DNA of 64,000 nucleotides from Eubacteriaceae bacterium. GTDB lineage: Bacteria > Bacillota > Clostridia > Peptostreptococcales > Anaerovoracaceae. The stretch spans positions 620,001 through 684,000 of the forward strand of contig CABIXY010000002.1 in NCBI GenBank assembly GCA_902362805.1, written 5' to 3'. Positions 58,989-64,000 of the stretch are shown here, piece after piece. The position numbers and the translations under genes are program-made. The notes beneath the pieces were generated by a model. The model was not told the DNA's origin. It saw only the letters and a program-made list of their open reading frames with translations, and searched no databases. Each line of letters opens with the position of its first letter. The first letter of the stretch is position 1.

Positions 58989-59360
58989 TTATCTTTTGTC
59001 TTCCTCTCCAGGCAGGTTTACACCCTGCACGTGTATGTTTACTTCTAGTACATTTAAATCGGTGATTGATTCTATTTCTTTTTTTACGCTGCTCTGTATT
59101 TCCCAGGCAAGCTGAGGAATCTTTACCTTGTATTCTACAATAATGTAGATATCGAGTACGATGCCGTTGTCATTCCTCGACAGTTTGACTCCCTTGCTGG
59201 AAGAGTCAATCCCTAAAATGTTTTTTGAGATACTCTCTGTAAGTCCGCCTGCCAATTCGCTGACACCAGGAATCTTTGACACCGCATTAGCAGTGCATAC
59301 CATGATTACATCATCAGAAATTTTGATTGTTCCAAGATCTTCGTTCTGTAAATTGGCCAT
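58989..59360 (-). CDS. Asp23/Gls24 family protein (YqhY type)
   Basis: 123 residues. DLGTIKISDDVIMVCTANAVSKIPGVSELAG is the family start; KGVKLSRNDNGIVLDIYIIVEYKVKIPQLAWEIQSSVKKEIES and LNVLEVNIHVQGV complete the alpha/beta fold. In Bacillus, the homologue YqhY is linked to control of acetyl-CoA carboxylase; here accBC are not adjacent. It keeps the YqhY-NusB order. A 160-base gap with two hairpins separates it from spoIIIAH. Confidence 0.93.
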   Translation of the reverse strand: MANLQNEDLGTIKISDDVIMVCTANAVSKIPGVSELAGGLTESISKNILGIDSSSKGVKLSRNDNGIVLDIYIIVEYKVKIPQLAWEIQSSVKKEIESITDLNVLEVNIHVQGVNLPGEEDKR

Positions 59361-59394
59361 AACCTACCTCGTTAAATCATAAGGATTATATGAA

Positions 59395-59495
59395 TCATTA
59401 TACCGTGTGCATTCCACTAAATATAGAATTGAAGCACACGATTCAATGAACGCTTCCTTACAGCGAAGCTGTAAGTTCGCTGCGTTCATTATACC
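59395..59495 (-). repeat. Two-hairpin element flanked by 10-base direct repeats (copy D, divergent), between spoIIIAH and asp23
   Basis: On the minus strand GGTATAATGA occurs at 59495-59486 and 59404-59395, 91 bases apart. Between them lie hairpin H2 (outer AATGAACGC/GCGTTCATT, inner CTTACAGC/GCTGTAAG around TTC) and hairpin H1 (CGTGTGC/GCACACG with inner ATTC/GAAT). The order, the flanking GTATAATG and the 91-base period recall copy A, but stem sequences differ. It could also end the spoIIIA transcript. Confidence 0.5.
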
Positions 59496-59520
59496 ATTGT
59501 TATTGCCAATTATCAACGTT

Positions 59521-60102
59521 TTAATAACTGCTCTGAATGATGATTTTGTCTGCTGTGCGTTGGGTTTCTTCCATGACGATGTTGCAGATCTTTGCGACCA
59601 TGTTTTGTTTCAGGTTCTGTTCATCTACTGTGACAGTAACAGTGCTGTCAGAGATGATGACCAGACAGGCAGGCAGATTTTTAGCTTTGAGCTTATTCTC
59701 CGCAGCAACTTCCTGCTCCATATAGCCAGTTAATTTTTCTTTTTGTTTTACAGCATTCTTTTTTTCAGCTTCATTAGTGGAGTTCTTGATCGTATCATCG
59801 TACTTGGCAATCAGATCATTTCTCTCCAACTCCAAATTTGCCCGTTTCTCGCTGAAGGAACTGCCGTCAGCGGTAGACTGATCAGCACCATCAGTAGCAG
59901 CGCTGTCGCTTTTCTCTGAAGGTTCTTCCTGCGTGACGTTTTTACTGTCCACGAGAACATCTCCATCGTGCAGAGGAATGTTGTTAGACTTTACATTTGT
60001 AACAACGAGACCTGCACAGAAGACCACTGCGACTGCCATGATAGCAATGTTTTCTTTTTTATTGAAAAAACCCTTTATATCAAATTTGAACTTCTTTTTC
60101 AT
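59521..60102 (-). CDS. spoIIIAH: Stage III sporulation protein AH
   Basis: 193 residues. One N-terminal membrane segment (about 18-36, IAIMAVAVVFCAGLVVT) precedes an acidic linker (EEPSEKSDSAATDGADQS), a coiled-coil part (SEKRANLELERNDLIAKYDD) and the C-terminal ring-building domain (LVIISDSTVTVTVDEQNLKQNMVAKICNIVMEETQ). It sits in the mother-cell membrane, binds forespore SpoIIQ and forms the channel between the two cells. It overlaps spoIIIAG as ATGA. Confidence 0.95.
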   Translation of the reverse strand: MKKKFKFDIKGFFNKKENIAIMAVAVVFCAGLVVTNVKSNNIPLHDGDVLVDSKNVTQEEPSEKSDSAATDGADQSTADGSSFSEKRANLELERNDLIAKYDDTIKNSTNEAEKKNAVKQKEKLTGYMEQEVAAENKLKAKNLPACLVIISDSTVTVTVDEQNLKQNMVAKICNIVMEETQRTADKIIIQSSY

Positions 60103-60467
60103 TCTGATTTTTCCTCCTGATTCTTTTCAAATACCATTACGCTGGAAACCGGAATATCGTAAAGCGCAGCGACGCCTTTGACGATATTTGTCTTTACTAC
60201 AGGGTCGTTTGCGCCCTGTGCGGTGACAATAACACCTGTAACATTGTTTTTGTCATTATATTGAAGCATTACATTGACATCACCTACACCTTTGATTTCC
60301 GACAGAATGCTGCACAGTTCTGTAGCTCCGTCATCATCTGAAATCTGTTTTCTGCTGTCATTGTCATCGGTTAGAATGCTCAGTGACAGCAAGACGATTG
60401 ACGCTATGATTAAAGCGACAACAATTTTCATTACGCCCTCTTTTGTAATTTCAGGTTTCTCAAACAT
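60099..60467 (-). CDS. spoIIIAG: Stage III sporulation protein AG
   Basis: 122 residues, much shorter than the roughly 230 of Bacillus SpoIIIAG. A membrane segment (about 12-31, VMKIVVALIIASIVLLSLSI) is followed by a ring-building domain: ATELCSILSEIKGVGDVNVMLQYN and GVIVTAQGANDPVVKTNIVKGVAALYDIPVSSVMVFEK. In Bacillus, the ring of about 30 subunits forms the large basal ring of the channel. The missing part is the linker between membrane and ring. The gene follows the very short spoIIIAF by 33 bases. Confidence 0.93.
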   Translation of the reverse strand: MFEKPEITKEGVMKIVVALIIASIVLLSLSILTDDNDSRKQISDDDGATELCSILSEIKGVGDVNVMLQYNDKNNVTGVIVTAQGANDPVVKTNIVKGVAALYDIPVSSVMVFEKNQEEKSE

Positions 60468-60500
60468 AATATCCTCACTAAAAAAATATTTAAAATAATT

Positions 60501-60671
60501 TTATTTATTACAGAAATAACTGATTGGAGATAAAATTGTTGCTAAAATGATGATAGAAAAGATGAATTTTACATACTTTGCCATATTTGATTCAGGAATC
60601 AGTATCTCCATAAATGTAATTGACAATATGATGATAAATATATCCTTGACCCATGCAGTAACAATTGCCAT
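60501..60671 (-). CDS. spoIIIAF: Stage III sporulation protein AF, minimal form (membrane part only)
   Basis: 56 residues, against about 170-200 in other species. The ATG at 60671 shares its A with the spoIIIAE stop (TAATG). The sequence MAIVTAWVKDIFIIILSITF, then MEILIPESNMAKYVKFIFSI and IILATILSPI, is the normal SpoIIIAF N-terminus with two membrane helices around the L-I-P-x-S/N-x-M turn. It then ends SYFCNK and stop. The usual C-terminal ring-like domain is absent, and the 33 bases to spoIIIAG leave no room for it. Order and overlap show that it is the real operon gene. Confidence 0.85.
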   Translation of the reverse strand: MAIVTAWVKDIFIIILSITFMEILIPESNMAKYVKFIFSIIILATILSPISYFCNK

Positions 60672-61756
60672 TAGCTTACCCCCAAGTTTATGATTGACGT
60701 GATAAAGATGATGAACAGCAGTGATGCGAAGAAAAGAATTGCGCCCATCGTTACTAGGGATGTTCCGATATCTCCGATTCCACCAGACAGCTTCTTAGAT
60801 GTAATTGGTTCAATCAGCAGTGCTGTTACCTTGTAAATCACGGAAATCGCTAAGATTTTGATAATCGGCGTCAAAATCAAAATCACGATCAGTATGATGC
60901 CAAAGAGTCCGACGACATTTTTAATAGAACCCATACATTTGATGAACAGTTCGATGGTATCAGCTGTGAATCCGCCGACGATGGGTATGAATTCGTCGAT
61001 GGAATACTTTGCTGTGCCGATCAGAAGACTGTCCGATGTTTTGGCGATAAGCCCTTGAATCGCTATAATTCCAGACATCAGGGTCATAATAATGCCGGTG
61101 ACGAAGAGGGCTAGCTGTCGGATGAACTTTGACAATTGATTTACGTAATCTTTTTCTGTTAAACAATTGATCAGAGACAATACCGTAGAGATAAATACAG
61201 CTGGCAGGACGATATTCTTGATAATGGTCTGAAAAATTGTCACGGCAGTCAGCAGCAGCGGACTCATAATCGTACCAGAAGCCACTTGGCCCATGGAAAT
61301 CAGAATTGCTATCAAAATAGGCAATAAAATGTCCATAGTATAGGCAATGGTTTTCATCGAGTCGATGGTGAGCTGGTATATGGTGTTGAAATTTGCCATA
61401 GCAAGTCCGATAATGACTATGCTGCAAGTCAAGGTAGCGATATCGCTGACCCCTTTTTTACTAAAAGAACCAGATAGATTCTTTAAAAGTCCGATTACGA
61501 TGCAGATGGTCAGTATTTCAACGCCTACAATTAAGGCACTCTTCATCTCATAGAGAAAAAGTTCCTTGAGACTGGTGATGATTTCCTGCGAATCAAAGAT
61601 GCTCTTTCCATTGAGGGTGGCTTCCAGAATCTTGTCAATGGTAAAGTGTTCCGATATGCCGCCTGATAAATTACTGGCGTAATCGGATAACGAATCGAGA
61701 TTGTCCTGGTCCACTACATTTTTCATTTGGTCTTTTATTATTTCATCAAAATCCAT
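60671..61756 (-). CDS. spoIIIAE: Stage III sporulation protein AE
   Basis: 361 residues. A helical, soluble N-terminal part (residues 1-70, DQMKNVVDQDNLDSLSDYAS) precedes about eight membrane segments. Typical stretches are LLPILIAILISMGQVASGTIMSPLLL, FIRQLALFVTGIIMTLMSGIIAIQGL, and DEFIPIVGGFTADTIELF with LIEPITSKKLSGGIGDIG. It is a polytopic mother-cell membrane protein of the channel, resembling export-gate proteins of type III systems. No cleaved signal peptide is seen, unlike the Bacillus protein. Confidence 0.95.
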   Translation of the reverse strand: MDFDEIIKDQMKNVVDQDNLDSLSDYASNLSGGISEHFTIDKILEATLNGKSIFDSQEIITSLKELFLYEMKSALIVGVEILTICIVIGLLKNLSGSFSKKGVSDIATLTCSIVIIGLAMANFNTIYQLTIDSMKTIAYTMDILLPILIAILISMGQVASGTIMSPLLLTAVTIFQTIIKNIVLPAVFISTVLSLINCLTEKDYVNQLSKFIRQLALFVTGIIMTLMSGIIAIQGLIAKTSDSLLIGTAKYSIDEFIPIVGGFTADTIELFIKCMGSIKNVVGLFGIILIVILILTPIIKILAISVIYKVTALLIEPITSKKLSGGIGDIGTSLVTMGAILFFASLLFIIFITSIINLGVS

Positions 61757-61763
61757 TGTTCAC

Positions 61764-62147
61764 CTATAAAAGCTGCTCTACTAAATTCAAAATTGATATA
61801 AATACTGGTATTGCGACACAGAATATGATGATCTTCCCCGCCAGTTCTACTTTTGATGCGATGGAACTTTCTCCTGCGTCTTTGCAGAGCTGAGACGTGA
61901 ATTCTGTTATGTACGCGATGGCCAGAACTTTGATGATGATTGGGAAATAGGTCTTTCCATAATCTAGTTTGTCATAGAGCTGAGACATATACGAAAACGC
62001 ATATTTCAGACTGTCTACAAGAAAATATAGGATTAATACGGAACATCCGATTGCCACAAAAATTCCAAATTCCGGTTTATAGTTTTTTACCAGTACGATA
62101 ATCATGACGGCACATAGGGCAAGCGCTGCTATCTTTAGTATTTCCAT
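61764..62147 (-). CDS. spoIIIAD: Stage III sporulation protein AD
   Basis: 127 residues with four membrane segments: about 4-20, 29-48, 70-88 (PIIIKVLAIAYITEFTSQLC) and 104-124. The motif TEFTSQLCKDAGESSIASKVELAGKIIIF is typical of the family. It acts in the mother-cell membrane with SpoIIIAC and AE. It starts 5 bases after spoIIIAC and ends 7 bases before spoIIIAE. Confidence 0.95.
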   Translation of the reverse strand: MEILKIAALALCAVMIIVLVKNYKPEFGIFVAIGCSVLILYFLVDSLKYAFSYMSQLYDKLDYGKTYFPIIIKVLAIAYITEFTSQLCKDAGESSIASKVELAGKIIIFCVAIPVFISILNLVEQLL

Positions 62148-62152
62148 TTGTC

Positions 62153-62347
62153 TTAAAACTGCATGAAGACTTTGATTGTATCAAAGAATTCTGCCAGCAT
62201 CTTCACTATGATGACTAATACGATGATAACGCCTGCCAGAGTGGTCATCATGGCCATCTCCTCCTTGCCTGATTTAATCAAAATCTGATTCAGCAGAGCA
62301 ATACATATGCCGATTCCGGCTATCTTAAAAATTACACTAACACCCAA
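62153..62347 (-). CDS. spoIIIAC: Stage III sporulation protein AC
   Basis: 64 residues with a TTG start at 62347, eleven bases after AGGAGG. Two membrane segments are visible: about 4-20 (VIFKIAGIGICIALLNQIL) and 33-53 (MTTLAGVIIVLVIIVKML), with the family stretch SGKEEMAMMTTLAGVI between them. It pairs with SpoIIIAD. A 108-base gap with repeat B separates it from spoIIIAB, unusual in this otherwise compact operon. Confidence 0.94.
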   Translation of the reverse strand: MGVSVIFKIAGIGICIALLNQILIKSGKEEMAMMTTLAGVIIVLVIIVKMLAEFFDTIKVFMQF

Positions 62348-62364
62348 TTTTTATCTTACCTCCT

Positions 62365-62455
62365 AATGGACTTGCCCCAATTTACAAAGTAAAGTGCTGG
62401 GAAATCCTTATGCTTTAACGCCCCGGCTTCAGTCGGCTAGGCGTTAGTCGTATAG
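62365..62455 (+). repeat. Two-hairpin repeat (copy B) inside the spoIIIA operon, between spoIIIAC and spoIIIAB
   Basis: It aligns with copy A over its full length: TAATGG, then hairpin 1 (CCCC and ATTTAC/GTAAA around AAA, 62375-62401), then CCTTATGCTTT, hairpin 2 (AACGCC at 62417-62422 with GGCGTT at 62440-62445, inner CCGG/TCGG around CTTCAG, bulge CTA), then AGTCGTATA. Pairs TTTGC/GCAAA of copy A have become TTTAC/GTAAA here, so pairing is kept. It ends at the base next to the spoIIIAB stop codon. Confidence 0.75.
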
Positions 62456-62977
62456 TTAGATGAATACAATTGCTACGACTAAGCCGACAGAAACCCCCAT
62501 TTTTCCATACATTCTGCCTTTTGTCTTGATGGACTCTTCTGCTTCAGCTACCTGTCTGTCTAATTGCATGTTCAGTAAACTGAAATGTTCCTGCTGCCTG
62601 CTGAAATCGCTTTGTCCAAGAAAATCCCCACACTTTTTCATGATGGAGATATCTTCAAGGGTTAAAGATGAACCGCCGTATATATGATCCACGGCTGTTT
62701 TCCAGATTTCTGCAATATTCATATTTTCAAGACTGTAAGCCGAAAGACATTCTCGGAGCAGAATCGTACGCTCCTTGTTATCTGCTGCCTCACTGGCCAG
62801 CCTTTCAAAGATCTGGGGCAGAGGTTCCTTAAAATAACTCATTTCAGTAGAAATATGTACGAGAAGTTCTTTGAAGTCGACAAGCAGGATCCGCCGCCTC
62901 TTAATCTCGGAAGCTTTATAAAAGCCGATGGTCGTACATGCAGCAAAGGCCATAAGGAGCCCTAAAAACTTAATCAC
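62456..62977 (-). CDS. spoIIIAB: Stage III sporulation protein AB
   Basis: 173 residues from the GTG at 62977, six bases after GGGAGG; a longer reading lies inside spoIIIAA. IKFLGLLMAFAACTTIGFYKA is the N-terminal membrane helix, RRRILLVDFKELLVHISTEMSYFKEPLPQIFERLA the family core and KTKGRMYGKMGVSVGLVVAIVFI the C-terminal helix. It resembles GspF-like inner membrane proteins and works with the SpoIIIAA ATPase. It overlaps spoIIIAA by 8 bases. Confidence 0.94.
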   Translation of the reverse strand: MIKFLGLLMAFAACTTIGFYKASEIKRRRILLVDFKELLVHISTEMSYFKEPLPQIFERLASEAADNKERTILLRECLSAYSLENMNIAEIWKTAVDHIYGGSSLTLEDISIMKKCGDFLGQSDFSRQQEHFSLLNMQLDRQVAEAEESIKTKGRMYGKMGVSVGLVVAIVFI

Positions 62978-63848
62978 GCAGCACCTCCCTGACTGTGCCA
63001 ACGGCGGGAACATCAGTGAGAAATATGATTACATTAAAAGTTTTATTCTCAATGAGCTCTATGATCTCAGAATTTTGCAGATCCGCAGTATCATTACCGT
63101 GGATTGTCGTGATCACTTTCACCCCGCAGTTTACACAAGTTTTAATTGCAGCAACATCCTCCTTCTTTCCAATTTCGTCAGTGATGATGACCTGGGGCGA
63201 CATAGAACGAATCATCATGATCATCCCTTCTGCCTTGGGACATCCGTCCAGCACATCTACCATCATACCGAAGTGATAGGAACTCACTCCGTTATACATG
63301 CCGGCAATTTCTGAACGTTCGTCACAGATGCCGACCTTGTAGCCTTTCGTGCTGATGTTTCTCGCGATATCACGAATCAAAGTAGTCTTTCCACAATTAG
63401 GCGGTGACACGATTAGGACGTTATTGAGACTTTTATCATCGTTGATAATCAGATGCATCAAGGTATCGGAACATCCGACAATTTCCTTTGAATATCTGAT
63501 ATTAAGGGAACTGATATCGCGAATCAGTGTTACCTTCCCTTTGTCTATTACAGCTTTTCCGCAGATGCCGACCCGGTGGCCTCCATCAATGGTGATGAAC
63601 CCTTTTGCCAGATCTTCTTCATAGGCGTAATAAGAAAATTTCATCAAATTATTTAACAGATTATTAATATCGCTGCCTTCTATTCTGCCTGACAAAGATA
63701 TTCTTTTTCCGCCAGAAAATACTTGGATTTCCCGGCCTTTGTACACCCGTACTTCTTCAATGGCTTCCTTTGTCCACTGATCCAAATTGGTGATCTGATG
63801 CTGAATCTTTGGCGGGAAGCATTGGAATACTTTTTCAAAATGATTCAT
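62970..63848 (-). CDS. spoIIIAA: Stage III sporulation protein AA, AAA ATPase
   Basis: 292 residues from the ATG at 63848, after AAGGACAAGG; an in-frame ATG ten codons earlier is possible. The N-terminal part (CFPPKIQHQITNLDQW, KGREIQVFSGGKRISLSG) leads to YYAYEEDLAKGFITIDGGHRVGICG. The ATPase shows Walker A VSPPNCGKTTLIRDIAR, GICDERSEIAGMY and the Walker B region VIITDEIGKKEDVAAI. It is the secretion-type ATPase of the mother-cell to forespore channel. It is the first gene of the spoIIIA operon, with a sigmaE-like promoter before it. Confidence 0.96.
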   Translation of the reverse strand: MNHFEKVFQCFPPKIQHQITNLDQWTKEAIEEVRVYKGREIQVFSGGKRISLSGRIEGSDINNLLNNLMKFSYYAYEEDLAKGFITIDGGHRVGICGKAVIDKGKVTLIRDISSLNIRYSKEIVGCSDTLMHLIINDDKSLNNVLIVSPPNCGKTTLIRDIARNISTKGYKVGICDERSEIAGMYNGVSSYHFGMMVDVLDGCPKAEGMIMMIRSMSPQVIITDEIGKKEDVAAIKTCVNCGVKVITTIHGNDTADLQNSEIIELIENKTFNVIIFLTDVPAVGTVREVLRD

Positions 63849-63873
63849 AAAGCTTACCTTGTCCTTTCCATAT

Positions 63874-63901
63874 ATCATATTCTGCGGACAGGCAAATATG
63901 A
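63874..63901 (-). promoter_or_regulatory. Candidate sigmaE promoter of the spoIIIA operon
   Basis: On the minus strand TCATATT (63901-63895) fits the sigmaE -35 pattern, followed by 13 bases and AATATGAT (63881-63874), a 5 of 8 match to the sigmaE -10. In Bacillus this operon is sigmaE controlled, which makes the weak match more credible. Confidence 0.45.
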
Positions 63902-63993
63902 TTAGGATTTTAAAATATTTTTTTCTGGCTAGAATCGTAACACTCCACTATAACACCAGACTTTTCATTTGTGTTAAAATACTCTAAGAAGTA

Positions 63994-64000
63994 CGGAGGT
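63994..64000 (+). promoter_or_regulatory. Ribosome binding site of a divergent gene just beyond the window
   Basis: CGGAGGT are the last seven bases, with TTAAAAT at 63974-63980 as a possible -10. A plus-strand gene probably begins a few bases outside the window, divergent from spoIIIAA. Confidence 0.4.

Noticed and set aside
60474..60500. Frameshifted continuation of spoIIIAF
   Set aside because: The stretch up to the spoIIIAG start is too short and AT-rich to hold the missing 120 or more residues, so a simple frameshift does not explain the short gene.

Overview
The window reads as a piece of chromosome from a spore-forming, low-to-middle G+C member of the Clostridia. The evidence is spo0A, spoIVB and a complete spoIIIAA-AH operon, strong AGGAGG ribosome binding sites, IreB and RuvX next to alaS, and a YnbB-type lyase near mutSL-miaA. 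Split PurH functions and a large fused PurL point to a clostridial lineage; a family such as Anaerovoracaceae is possible, but this is inference. I see no rRNA, tRNA, CRISPR array, prophage or intact insertion sequence.

Layout. 0-7 kb, plus strand: the end of a BofC-like gene, spoIVB, spo0A, a DUF896 protein, a small secreted protein, iscS-iscU-mnmA (sulfur transfer to tRNA), a class II aldolase and a small membrane protein. 7-14 kb, plus: phosphohexomutase, a fibronectin-VanY carboxypeptidase, alaS-ireB, a membrane protein and ruvX. 14-26 kb, plus: purine genes purE-C-F-M-N, a PurO-type IMP cyclohydrolase, stand-alone AICAR transformylase, purD, fused purL and a hot-dog thioesterase. 26-36 kb, plus: an Ig-like surface protein, then an accessory metabolic locus. 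That locus has two tandem amidohydrolases, the first behind a near-consensus sigma-54 promoter, an unrecognised 282-residue protein, a PAS/sigma-54 activator of RocR type and a DUF1266/DUF2185 protein. 36-64 kb, minus strand: a yneA-like LysM gene with three SOS-type boxes, csaA, a TVP38 membrane protein, ynbB, an EamA transporter, a tyrosine recombinase, miaA, mutL and mutS. Next come hypothetical genes, an Rpn-type nuclease, a permease with a WG-repeat protein and an aminotransferase. The window ends with tlyA-dxs-ispA-xseBA-(TsaD-like)-nusB-asp23 and spoIIIAH-AA, all reading leftward.

How the genes connect. The two ends hold parts of a block that is contiguous in Bacillus subtilis (spoIIIA to tlyA, then recN-spoIVB-spo0A). 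Here the parts are more than 50 kb apart and face opposite ways, so a rearrangement is likely. The purine cluster covers most steps from phosphoribosylamine to IMP; purB, purA and purK are not in the window.

The most unusual observations are these. (1) A family of short repeats with two hairpins lies between purH and purD, inside the spoIIIA operon and, in modified form, before alaS; the stems keep pairing while their sequence changes. (2) SpoIIIAF has only 56 residues, just its two membrane helices. (3) The sigma-54 controlled amidohydrolase locus has an unknown substrate. (4) A yneA gene carries SOS boxes but has no lexA beside it.
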